Source: Agrocybe praecox (Eukaryota; Basidiomycota; Agaricomycetes; Agaricales; Agrocybaceae). From it: a DNA stretch of 64,000 bases. Below the pieces are notes generated by a model that searched no databases, was not told the origin of the DNA, and saw only the letters and a list, made by a program, of their open reading frames with translations. Within the stretch, counting starts at the first letter, position 1. The number at the start of each line of letters is the position of its first letter. Below are positions 31,480-42,239 of this stretch, piece by piece. The stretch spans positions 2,171,945 to 2,235,944 of the forward strand of contig OZ024852.1 in the NCBI GenBank assembly GCA_964017145.1, in the 5' to 3' direction. The position numbers were made by a program, and so were the translations under genes.

Positions 31480-32259
31480 AGAGAAATTATACTAGGGGGT
31501 AAGGTGTTGGAGAAGTTGAAGAGAGAGTAGGATGTAGGATATTTTTTTGAAGATGAAGGTAAGTTGAGTTTTTATGAGAAGAGAAGTGACAAATGTATGT
31601 AAGGAGATAGGGTGTATCGATCTCAATATACTAAAAGGCAGAGAAGAAGTGTCAAAAGAAAAATAATAAATTTATTGAAAAGCACAGGACTTACACAAGT
31701 ATTTGCCTGAATAAGTGTGTATACCTATATTTTTGAAACTACTGACATAAAGGTAGTCAATAACATAATTCAAAAAAAAGGAAGGGGGGGGGCATACGTA
31801 CACTTACATTTGCTGATATTGAGTTATGTGATTTTGCACTGCCCGTCATATTGGGGACTAATACGGAAAAATCCTGTAAACCTAGAGCGATTCAAAAAAA
31901 GTTAGTTAGCACCATGTACACATATCTGAAAAAATGGAGGGCAGTACGTATGTAGGGCAGTAGTCTTTTAAAACAGTGCCAGGGCAACCCCATGTCTTGG
32001 AGAATAATATAAAAAAAACTGTAAACCTAGAGCAATTTGGAAAAGGTTAGAACCATGTACACGTATCTGAAAAAAAAAGGGCAGTACGTACGGCGGGAGT
32101 CTTTCGAGATAGTGCCAAGCCAATCCAATATCACCCAACTCCTGTCATGCCATAGTTTGACCCATTTCCTTTGCCATGTTGTCCATTGCCCCTACTGTTC
32201 CCAGTTCATTTGTCCCGCTTCGTCTGTTCCATCACCTTTCACTCTCCATTGTCTTGCGA
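31480..32259. other. Intergenic DNA upstream of the KDZ companion gene
   Basis: No gene seen. Two diverged near-copies of about 130 bp occur: GTAAACCTAGAGC...AACCATGTACACATATCTGAAAAAA... at about 31875-31960 and 32010-32090. Short A and G runs are present. Confidence 0.45.
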
Positions 32260-35200
32260 TGCCAAATCCCGGTAGCTTTCATGGCTCAAGAAAGCAGTTC
32301 CTTTTGAGCCAGAAAGAGATATACGCGACCACTGTTAAAGACAACTACGAGTCGGAGGCCCTATCCTTGATTCAGAGACACTATTTCAAATGGTTTCCAA
32401 TTGACTTACCTCATAACAAAGAGCCTGCTCCCAAGTTTCTTGCTTCAGTGGATGATAACAACCCCGATCCACAGGAGCCCCCTCTATACGCCAATGGTCT
32501 CTCAGAAAATGATTATACAGTAGCTATGGGAGAATATGACGCTCGTCAATGCCTAATTCAGTAGTGCAAATCTGTAAGTCCAGACCAATGACTAATTCAG
32601 AAAGATCATGTGACTAACCGATTTATGTTACGTAGCAAATCAAACGTTGGATGTTGTATCAATATATGAAAGACAATAATCTCAAACTCAAGGATGCAAC
32701 TGGGGGGCACAACCCCTACTGCGCACTCCTCCAGAAGTTATCTGGAAAGGACACCTCTCGCCCTCGCCGTAAAACCGCCTCTAATATTTGGCGCCGCTCC
32801 CATTGCGACAAAATCAAGAACAGGGTCAAAGTCTATGTTGCTGTCCATAGCACAGAGAAGAAACAGTACGCTGCCCTGCGAGACAGGTTTGCAAAGGAGA
32901 TGTTTGCAAACCTCTCCGAGGAGGAGCAGGAACGTTGGGTCAAGGAAGCCGAAGTGGAATACAACAGGGATGTTGAGAAGTGGAAGGCTAGGAACAATAC
33001 AGTGGTCTCTACTACACCTACAGATTGTCAGAGGTTTGTCTTTCCTTTTCTTTGTTTCAACTATTTAAATATCTACCACTCAGAGCTATACAAGGTCTTG
33101 TCAACTTTGCTCAGCCTATCCTGGATTTAATGGCCGAGACTACCGGTTGGAAGGTTACTCTGTTAGCAGGAGGCCCAGAGCCTGCACACGATGGCAAACT
33201 CAACATGATCAGGTATGTGTCTTGTTCTTCATAGCCTCTATTTATTTTCCTTACATCAATTTACAGTATATACTCAGGCACTATTCTTGGAAATATCAAG
33301 ATGAACTTTGGCACCATGGAACGCTTACGCTACAAGCAATTTATTATCCCCATCTTCAGTTCTTTCTTACAAAAATGCTACAGTAAGTACCTACTTGAAT
33401 CTTCTACTTATACAATGTGTAATGTAACCTACAGGTCTCGATGAATGCTGTGCTTGTGCTCTCAACTTGGAAGACCAGGATTTGGCACTGTCTAGCTTGG
33501 ATTTTGACCCCAACATCAGTGTTGATGAAGTCCTCTGTCATAGGAGTGACAAATCATCAACCAGCTCTCAAGTCCATTGCACATCCCCACCCCCTCCTTA
33601 TATTTGTGCCGGAGATGAACCCACATCCACTGTGACCAACATTTCTTCAGAATTGGCACCACTTTCTGCGCTCATTTCAGTTTTGTCCCCTTCTCTGCAT
33701 GACTTATCCTTTTCGCTTTCTGATTCAGACAGGTCCTCCACACCTATTGTCCACTCATCACCCATCACTGCACCCGTCACCCCTGCTCCACTGTCCACGG
33801 TATCTCAGTGCCTGGCCAGCCTGTACTGTCAAATATATGTATCAACTATGGGTAGTTGCCGGTTTTAGGTGATGCATCCACAGCGATAACTACCCAACTC
33901 TCTAATTGTATGTATCAAGCTATCCGACTGGCCATCTGTGACTATCTGTGACTATAGTCATGTGTCTGTTACTGATGGCATCAAAGTCCATGCACATGAC
34001 TTTTTGCTTGCCTCTATTTATATATTTGGGCTCCACTTATATGTTTATATGGCCTCAAATACAAACAAATAATAAATAATGATATTAGCAGGCAAGGGCA
34101 GGCAGGATACAAAACAAACAAGACTTTTGTAATATCACAATCAAACAACCCAATAAGGCAAGAGGACTTTGGACTTTAAGATTTTGAGATAAAGTCCTCT
34201 TGATGCATGATAGATGGAACCAATACATGACCAAATAAGATCAAATCTATTTATATGCCTGGTCTATTTTAAAACAATTTGCCAATTTGCCAAATAAAAT
34301 ATTTTTATTTTTAAAATAGTATTTAAATTTAGAATATTAATCTATTTTTGGACACTTTAATAATAATAAATGGCTTTGGTGGCTGTGCATCACATGACAT
34401 ATCACATGACATGTAGATCACATGCTTTTCACATAACTTCACCTCCATAGTCACTATCAGTCACTCTGATATATGATATTGGGGAGTTGGGTAACTACTG
34501 CTGTGGATGCATCACCTTAAACTGGCAACTACTCAAGATGTATGCATATATATAATAGTATTAGGTGGCCCAGTATCGCCCCCGAACACTCCTAATGTCT
34601 CTCCAGCACCCTCGCCACAAGCTCTTCCTACTGATCTGCCTGCTGAAGCCATTGACCTACCTTCTGAGGTACCCTATATTGGATCAAAGAGAAATGCCAA
34701 CGTTCTTTTGACTGGGGTCTCTTGCGACTTGCTTCCTGTGAAACACCCATGAATCGACTTGGAGCCATCAACCTCACCTGCACCACAGGTACAGGGGACT
34801 GCTTTAGAACCCTCCCAGCCCACCTTGCTCGACAATTCTTTGCCTGCACCCATCATGTCCTCATTGGTTACCACACAGACCATCTTTGTTTTTCAAGACA
34901 TCCCCAAATCGTCAATTCCATGGCTGGCAAAAGGGATGGAAACATTAGAATCTGCTGATCTTGGAAGCAAATGGTATAAACTACTCGGGGTTTGGTCAAC
35001 ATATTTGATTGCTGCACCATCAGAACGGACTTCCGCGCTCTCTGCAAAGAAGCGCCCAGAAGAGGTTGGGATATAGATGAAACGTCACCGCAACGCAAGC
35101 TATTGCCCCCGTCTCGATTGCACAAAATTCTCCGAGAAATTCATTGTGTGGTATATCTCGCTTCAACCTGAATGGCATATCACAAATGGCATAATTGATC

Positions 35201-35391
35201 ACTCACTGTTCAACAGAGATTGGCATAACTTTCGCAAGACTGGACCTAACAGCACCCTTGTTGTATTGGTAGCGCTATTCTATTGGGGCCTCATAGCACA
35301 GGACGAGGGAGAGGCAGCGCGCGAGAGTTGGTTGGAATATGTGGAGGATTGTCATCGTATTTTTAGTTCGTTCAGTACTTTTCGTGCTTAA
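32260..35391 (+). pseudogene. Basidiomycete transposon-companion protein of unknown function, split by small element D
   Basis: ATG at 32260 (MPNPGSFHGSRK). The N-terminal region (TVKDNYESEALSLIQRHYFK) is followed after an intron by KRWMLYQYMKDNN, LLQKLSGKDTSRPRRKTASN, RDRFAKEMFANLSEEEQERW, then GLVNFAQPILDLMAETTGW with LLAGGPEPAHDGKLNMI, SGTILGNIKMNFGTMER and FSSFLQKCYS, and a Ser/Pro-rich linker. After the inserted element the C-terminus has ADLGSKWYKLLGVW, KRPEEVG, WYISLQPEWHI, and NSTLVVLVALFYWGLIAQ. This order matches a widespread agaricomycete hypothetical protein; no function is known to me. TAG at 32562-32564 and stops in the linker mark it as broken. Several short introns (for example 33034-33085 region and 33213-33266). 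Confidence 0.6.
33817..34567. mobile_element. Small inverted-repeat element of the 7-bp-TSD family, copy D
   Basis: Starts CAGCCTGTACTGTCAAATAT and ends (reverse complement) CACCTAATACTATT, with the same inner arms as copies A and B (GTAGTTGCCGGTTTTAGGTG). Flanks GCCTGGC and GCCCAGT match at only four of seven positions, so the duplication is decayed or absent. It carries the shared interior module in reverse orientation (33990-34235) and interrupts the Ser/Pro-rich linker of the companion gene. Confidence 0.75.
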
Positions 35392-36020
35392 GATACCTCA
35401 TCAAGTGTTGCTTATATTACATGAATTGATACTTTTTTTGCCCGTTATATTTGGATATGTTTTAAGAAACCATCATATATAGCCATTAGTAGGAACCGAT
35501 CAAACTATTTATACTGAGCACTCTAAATATACAAATATAGAACAATCGAAGCAGGAACCCATCAAATTAATTATATCAAGTGCTCTAAATATATTGCAAC
35601 ACCAATGATGCCCAGTGCGATATTTATAAACATCCATCATCCAAAGTCATCCTCAGCCATCCATCCCTTCCTATTTTTGGGGCACAAAAGGCATCAAAAA
35701 TTCAGAAAATATTTATAAAACACAAATAGCCCACTTGGCACCTGCAATACAACACCAGTATGCCTGCAGCGGTTAAATGTACCTGCCAACACCCAAAATG
35801 AGGCCTATTTATATATGTTTGTCAAGAGCATTTGCTCTATGCCTGCAGCACACTCCCTACATGTTGCTGGGCTGGGCAATTGCCCACCATGATGTATCAA
35901 AAAAAGGCCAAATTGCCAGATCTGATACATCAAGTTACCTTCAAAGGGTGAGCAAACTAGCTACCAGGATGTATCACTAGGTTTAGGCAGTTTGTTACAT
36001 TTGATACATGAGACCAGCTG
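35392..36020. other. Spacer with one end of a copy-C-like small element
   Basis: No gene. The right part, about 35880-36020, resembles a terminus of the small elements: GATGTATCACTAGGTTTAGG, CATTTGATACATGAGACCAG and CTG at 36020, next to the gypsy sequence. The matching left end was not found. Confidence 0.4.
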
Positions 36021-38505
36021 CTACAGGTGGATTGAACTGTTCGTTGATGACAGTGGCATGGCAGGTGATAAATTTGATGAATTCCTCTCCAACACCCATC
36101 ACTTGCTCCAACAAACACAAGAAACTGGACTATCACTTTCAGCTTCTAAATCAAAAATTTTTATGACTGAAGCTACGTTCACTGGTGCTTGTATTAGACC
36201 CAATGGAATAAAACCTGATTTAACAAAGTTAACTGCAATTGTCAACTGAAAAACACCAATAGACTTATAGAACTTAGGTTCTTTCATTGGTCTAGCAGGA
36301 TATTTCAGGTCTCTCGTCAAAGTTTATGCTACAATGGCACAACCCCTGACAGATCTCATCCAAGACATCAAACTCTCAAAATTGAAGGGTAAAGCTGCAT
36401 ATAACTGTGCCATAAAAGGTCATTTGTTGGTCGGTCTCTGGAATGTGGAGCATGATAAGGCATTCCTTTGGTTGAAAGTAGCACTTACCAGTGAACCTGT
36501 TCTCAAAGGACCAAAGTTCAATGGCACTCCTTTCATTGTGACTACTGATGGTTGCAAATTTGGATTGCCTTTATCTCAAAGCGAACATCTGTGACAGAAG
36601 AGAAGTACAAACCATTTATTCTAGAATTCGCTGTGCTAAAGCACACACTCAATAAATTTGGTGATATTATATGGGGTTACCCTATTGAGCTCGAAACAGA
36701 CTGTCAAGCTCTCCGAGACCACCTCCTCAGCTCAACATTAAATTCAACACATGCACAATGGCGTGATGTGGTACTGGCATTCAACATCATGGATGTGAGG
36801 CATTGACCTGGCAAACTCAATTTAGTCATGGACAGTCTCAGCCAGAAGTTTGTCAACCTACCTCATAAAGACTCGGGTGATGGACATGAGTGGACTGTCA
36901 GCGAAGACTGGGAAGCACATATGGGATTAGCTAACGACGTCTTTCAGATTGATACAATACACACTGAGTCAATCTACTCCGCATTGTGAACTCACTTCGC
37001 CAACAAGAAAGTTTTTTTGGAGATCATTGATTCCCTATTGGAGTTGGACCATGGACAGAGCTTGTGGATAAGGAAGAGAGCAAAGCACAAGGCAGAGGGG
37101 TATATGATAGAGGGAGGATGACTGTGGAAGGTGGGAAATAAATCAGTAAGGGCAAGGCCAAGGATAGAATGTGTGATGCAAGAAGAGACAAGAGCCCTGG
37201 CCTACGAAATCCATCGCAACAATGGCCACTTCCATTGTGATAATATCAAAATGAAGCTTCTGGACACAATTACCAGCCCATGCCTTGACAAGTCTATCAC
37301 AGAAGCAATTATGAATTGCAGGAAATGCAAGAGTTTCGGCTCGACACACCTTCATTCCCTTCTAGAACCAATTACCAGACAACACCCATTTGAACTCATG
37401 GTTGCCAACACTTTATCAATGCCCAAAGGAAAGGGTGGCTTCAGCAAACTTTTACTATGGATGGATGTATATTCGCAATGCCTGTGGACAACCAAGCTTA
37501 AGTCTGCGGCCACAGGCAAGTCATCAAAGAAGAGTTATGGTGATATATGTGACATGTTCACACCTTTGGAAACACTCATGGTTGACGGCGGTCCCGAATT
37601 CGATAATAAGGAACTTTGAGAAGAATGTGAGAAAAGAGGAACAAAGCTTCCAAATATGTCCTGCTTAGTCACCATGGGTCAATGGTCTGCTTGAAGGCAT
37701 GAACAAGATACTCCTAGATCAGTTGAAGCATATGTGTGCTCCGGACCTTGGCAAGGACAAATAAAATGCAATGGATGTTCCTGAAAATTGGCCAGACCAT
37801 CTAGAAGCTGCAATAAGATATATCAATAACCAAATCCTACCAAACTTGAAATACTCACCCAACGAATTAATCCTGGGCCTCGTTATCAACACAAAACCTA
37901 CACCAATCACCAACATTTTGTCTGAACCTACACCAGACAAGGTAGAGGCTCAGCTAGCCTATGTGAACCAGCAGCAATTTGATGGGTACTTGCAGATAGT
38001 GGATCACAGCCATCGTCATAAAATGGCATTTGACAAAAAGGTCCTCGCAAGCCCACCCCAGGAAGTCATTTTCAGAGCAGGAGATCTGGTGCAGGTTTAC
38101 AGGAGCGATCTTGATTACACCTTCAAGAGTGATAGGAAACTTGTACCAAAGTTTTCGGCCCCATGCTGTGTCATTAGCTGCAACCAGAATTTGTACAAAC
38201 TCCAATCATTAAAGGGTTTACCAATCAGCAGGAACTTCAGCTCTCAATGTCTGCAGCTGTTTATTCCAAGGGTTGGCATAGATCTTGAAGCCATGCAACA
38301 AACGATCAAAGAGGAGTGGCGCCAAAGAGAGGAAGACGTCAATGAAGCACCGGCTAGAGGGAATATTGAGAGAAGTGCTTCCGGAGATGAGGAAGTGAGT
38401 GAATTGAGAGGAGATCCAGACAATGACAGAGCTGATGAAGCATGGCATGATGCTCTAGAAGATGCTGACAATGATAGTAACAAGCACCTTGTGGGGGATA
38501 GTTAG
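36021..38505 (+). mobile_element. Ty3/gypsy retrotransposon remnant, 5'-truncated
   Basis: Starts inside reverse transcriptase at LFVDDSGMAGDKFDEF (FVDD motif), then LSLSASKSKIFMTEATFTGA, PDLTKLTAIVN-stop-KTP, SFIGLAGYFRSLVKVYATM, RNase H (PFIVTTDGCKFGL and EKYKPFILEFAVLKHTLNKF), an integrase HHCC finger (HRNNGHFHCDN...CRKCKSFG), integrase core (GKGGFSKLLLWMDVYSQ, LMVDGGPEFDNKEL), WPDHLEAAIRYINNQILPNL and a C-terminal GDLVQVYRSDLDYTFKSDRK module with an acidic tail ending at 38505. Stops at 36247, 36268, 36804, 36987, 37119 and 37617, plus frameshifts near 36580 and 37640-37770, make it dead. A polypurine tract and LTR start follow. Confidence 0.88.
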
Positions 38506-38534
38506 AAGGGTACACAACGAGGGTGTTGCTTGAT

Positions 38535-38550
38535 AAAAGGGGGGCACATG
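38535..38550 (+). promoter_or_regulatory. Gypsy polypurine tract and start of 3' LTR
   Basis: AAAAGGGGGG at 38535-38544, then CACA and TG at 38549 opening TGTGGCAGTGC. A purine run followed by TG is the expected junction of a plus-strand retroelement body with its 3' LTR. Confidence 0.6.
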
Positions 38551-39677
38551 TGGCAGTGCAATCTGCCCATGGTCTCTAGATTAAACAATAACTAGATTAG
38601 ATTCATGGCGTGTACATAGATTAGACTATGTACATACGGATATCGCCGGTGACTATCAGCTGTGCATGCTGTCACCAAGAATAGACACCCTTCTCATGAG
38701 AGTCCACCGCTGCTGGCAGATTGGACTGCTCCACCAGCCTCTAACTTTGACCTCTTGTTAGGTATGGACTTGCCTAGTCCATTAGTGCCTCACAAACACA
38801 GCAAAATGAATGCACATCATTTGACACATCCATCACATGCAGACTCCATCATCTATCTGTTTTCTTCTGTGGACAACAGAACAATTTATTTATTTATTTC
38901 TTACTTGTCCAAACCTTATTTCCTATTCCTACCACATACAGTGCTCTTTCCTCGGTCAAATTCATCATTACTGAGATCAGTAAATTTTATTATACTGCTT
39001 TTTATGTATTTACATCCTATTGTCCTCTAGTTCCCTTGTTCAACAGGTAGCCAGACTAAAATATAGTCAAATTCATTATGACTGAGTTTCCTCATTCAAC
39101 AACTTTAACCACTAACACTGATACTGATACAAACATGGGCAGAGGGGTTGTGCAATCTTGTGAATTTGTGTAAGGGTGGACTTTGAATTTGAATCAGGGT
39201 GAGCAGAACGATCAGTATTGTACAGAAAGAGGCCACCAGACTTGTGCAAACATTACAAGCTGGAATTTCCAATTTACAGATTCTATCATTTAATCAGGCA
39301 AATAGATTATTTGATTAAATCTCAGAATTGAAAGTTACCCAATATAAAAACTCATCTTCCTTATGGAGGACTCATAACACTCATGTGTTATTAAGTTCTT
39401 TTGTATATATTTAGGGCCACCAATGGCAACTTCCAAGCCCCACATTTTTTGCAGACATCCAGCCAGCCTCAGCACATGCTGGGTGTTCTATCCTTCTATT
39501 TATATTTTGTGCAATGTATTCCAGTGTGCCACTGGACAAAACAAAAGACAGATTTTCCTACACTATAAAAAATATTTTTTCAATTAAGTTTATTATCAGT
39601 TTCTTACCAATTTCTTATCACTAAAAATTCATTTTTGTGCTTAGTGTAACCAACCATGTGCATACAGCAATATATCA
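38551..39677. other. Probable gypsy 3' LTR and intergenic DNA at the edge of the gene island
   Basis: No gene. It begins as LTR after the polypurine tract; the LTR end is not resolved because no second LTR exists in the window. Near-duplicate phrases (ATCATTACTGAGATCAG at 38966, ATTATGACTGAGTTTCC at 39075) occur. Single-copy gene sequence starts at 39678. Confidence 0.5.
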
Positions 39678-40488
39678 TTAAGCTCGGAATCTTAGATAAG
39701 CCATTAAAAGGGCAGAGCAGCCAGTGACTGTAAACATGATGGTCTCAGATTAGATGTATATAAATCTTGAAATGCAGAAAACATACCAAAGCCAACTAAA
39801 TATTGCAGCGTGGTCGCCTAACCAAAGGTATTGATAAGCATTTGGAAAAGATCAATGTATAGATGGAGTAACCTTTGACGCCTGTATAGTCGTCCTTAGC
39901 CCGGCTATCTCCTGTTCAATCCGGGTGTCGACTTCTTTGATCTTTAATTCCTGACCGCTACTTTCTTCTCGCATGCGACCCTTTTCCAAATTTAAATCAA
40001 GTCGCACTCCAGCTTGGGTTCGGGTGATCTCTTCTCGCAACCGCTGTTTGAGTTTCTCGATGTCATTCATAAGACGATCATTCTCTGCTTTGATCATCGC
40101 AAGATCATTCTTTTCCATTAGTTGAAGTTCGGATTTTATTTGCGCAAAGTCTACTTGTTGTGTATAGTGATGCTAGTACGGAGTAGTACCGCGCAACCAT
40201 TAGCTACGAAGATCTAGGCCACGACTGCATTCGGGTACATACTTTCTCCTGTTCCGCCTTGGTCACCATATTGCTCGTCATGTTGCGAATGCTCTCGTCG
40301 ATAACCTCCGCCATAGCAGACATAATACCTTCTGCTTGTGCTCTATTAAGTCCCTCACGCTCCAAGCGTTGCACGAAGTGGTGCGTGTCGAAGTGGAAGT
40401 CGGACCTGCGAGCAGAGGTGGAAAATGCCCTTAATGAACGCGGAAGACGCGATGCACGGCTCCAGAGGCCGACGGATGCAATAGACAT
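39678..40488 (-). CDS. MCUR1/CCDC90/FMP32-like mitochondrial coiled-coil protein (DUF1640)
   Basis: Four exons on the minus strand: 40488-40243, 40172-39873, 39817-39787, 39727-39678. The N-terminus MSIASVGLWSRASRLPRSLR with AFSTSARR is a clear mitochondrial presequence. Then FDTHHFVQRLEREGLNRAQA and AEGIMSAMAEVIDESIRNM, the DUF1640 signature, followed by a long coiled coil (FAQIKSELQLMEKNDLAMIK, LKQRLREEITRTQAGVRLDL, RIEQEIAGLRTTIQ) and a C-terminal membrane segment TLQYLVGFVTGCSALLMAYL. The family sits in the mitochondrial inner membrane and includes MCUR1-type proteins tied to calcium uptake or respiratory-complex assembly; the exact role here is not shown by the sequence. Divergent from MAK16 over about 260 bp. 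It is the first intact gene right of the transposons. Confidence 0.9.
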
Positions 40489-40751
40489 TGCGTGGATGGA
40501 AGAGAAAGGTGAGAAAGGTAAGTACCGAGGGTCACGTCAAAGCAGAACGTTTGAAAATGTCCATGAACAGTACGCCGATGTAGTTGGGAGTTAAGGAATG
40601 CATGCGATGTTGTAATTGGCATCGCCGAGACCACGTGAACATTTTGAGAGGCCGCCGCAAGCAGAACCAAGCAACTCAAATTCTTCGATTTTGGAACACC
40701 GGATTTTATATAGGCCAACGCTTTCTCCTCACTTTCCTTCCTTACTCCAAA
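40489..40751. promoter_or_regulatory. Divergent promoter of the mitochondrial protein gene and MAK16
   Basis: 263 bp between two opposite ATGs (40488 minus, 40752 plus), so both promoters must overlap here. I see no clear TATA box; CACGTG occurs in the form CCACGTGAAC near 40632, an E-box-like site. Confidence 0.6.
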
Positions 40752-42059
40752 ATGCAAAGCGACGACGTGATTTGGTCAGTCATAAACCACCAGTTCTGCT
40801 CCTACAAAGTAAAGTGCGTTAAATTGCCCAATTTTTTCAATTACGACTTATCTGGTTCCTGGTTTGAAGAACAACGACCCAGAATTTTTGTCGGAATGAA
40901 TACAATGTCACCGGCTTCTGCAATCGTCAGTCATGTCCGCTAGCCAACTCGAGATATGCTACAGTCCGCGAGAAAGAAGGTGCGAAGGACGGTTTCCAGG
41001 TGTAGGAAGCCTAAATTGACGTCCTTCTAGGAGTTCTCTATCTTTATGTCAAAACAATTGAACGAGCACATTCTCCTGCTAATATGTGGGAACGCATAAA
41101 ACTATCAAACAGCTACTCGAAAGCTCTGGAACAGGTGAAGGCATATCGCTTGTCTGCTCCGTGAAATGTTCTAATCCAACTTTACGTGCAATTAGATAGA
41201 CGCCGAACTTATACATTGGCCAAATTTCACTATCCACAAATGCAAGCAGCGAGTGACCAAGATCACGCAGTATCTGATTAAAATGAGACGAATGAAATTG
41301 CGTCAACAGTGCGTACATCTACCTTTCTTTCACCTTTGTTTCGTATTGAGCGTGTTCAGGCCCAAACTCATTGGAGTGAAGAAAAAACTTGATCGCCGCG
41401 AAGCAACACGCGAACGCAAAGCGCTTTCTGCTGCTCACCTCGAGCGCTCGATCGAGAAGGAGTTGATCGAGCGATTGAAGTCGAAAGCCTATGGCGACGC
41501 GCCTCTAAACGTAAACGAAAATGTTTGGCAAGCGATCCTCGACCGCGAGCGCGACGCCGACGTTGAGAAGGACGCCGAAGATCTCGAACTATTAGATGAC
41601 GAGACAGACGAAGAAGAAGAGATGGAGGACGAGATGGAGGATGAATGGGGCGAGAGGGAATTTGTGAGCGATATCAGTGGTGACGAAGACGACGAGGACG
41701 ATCTGAGCGATTTGGAAGGAATTGTGGTAAGCATCATCACTTTCTCATTCAGTCAGTGCGCCGACATAAAACTTTCTAGGATGATGGCTCTGAAGAAAGC
41801 AACGAGAGCGGGGAAGAAACAGGCGATAGCGAAGAGGAAGGTGCTGCGCCACGCCCATCCCTTGGAAAGCGGAAAGCCCCCACCAAAACATCACGCAAGC
41901 CAAGGCCCGAAAAAAAGACCAAGAGTGAGTACGCCTCTGACTCTTATCATTACCGTGAACTGATAACCATCTTCTGCAGAGGGTCCACGCGTCGAGGTGG
42001 AGTACGAGCAGGAGATGGAGAGTGTACCTATATCAAAATCTGCTTTGGCGAGTTGGTAG
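40752..42059 (+). CDS. MAK16: MAK16, 60S ribosome biogenesis factor
   Basis: Seven exons: 40752-40813, 40870-40979, 41031-41134, 41196-41308, 41360-41726, 41780-41924, 41980-42059. Protein starts [20 protein letters not shown]; exon 2 gives [20 protein letters not shown], the conserved cysteine-rich Ribosomal_L28e/Mak16 start, then [60 protein letters not shown] and [20 protein letters not shown]. The C-terminus is a long acidic stretch and a basic tail ([10 protein letters not shown]), ending SALASW. MAK16 acts in the nucleolus with RPF1 in maturation of pre-60S particles. All introns are GT-AG and keep frame; length about 325 residues, normal for the family. Confidence 0.96.
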
Positions 42060-42239
42060 TCACAATAGACTCTTTGACTCTGGCAATTCATATCGTTTAT
42101 TTCTCTACATTAAATGTTCATAAAGCACTGAAAGCAAGAAGGGATTACAGATGGAAAATACAATATGAATGGTGGCACGAGGGTGGTCGCAGTAATATTA
42201 TACTAATTAATCGGAAAAAAGGACAACACCGGCAACCAA

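Noticed and set aside
4655..37619. TGA recoded as tryptophan, suggested by in-frame TGA codons at Trp positions in transposons
   Set aside because: Many of the lost residues are Arg or Gln rather than Trp, and TAG stops occur too. SHR3 and other intact genes use TGG for Trp, and SHR3 ends with TGA. Mutational decay explains it better.
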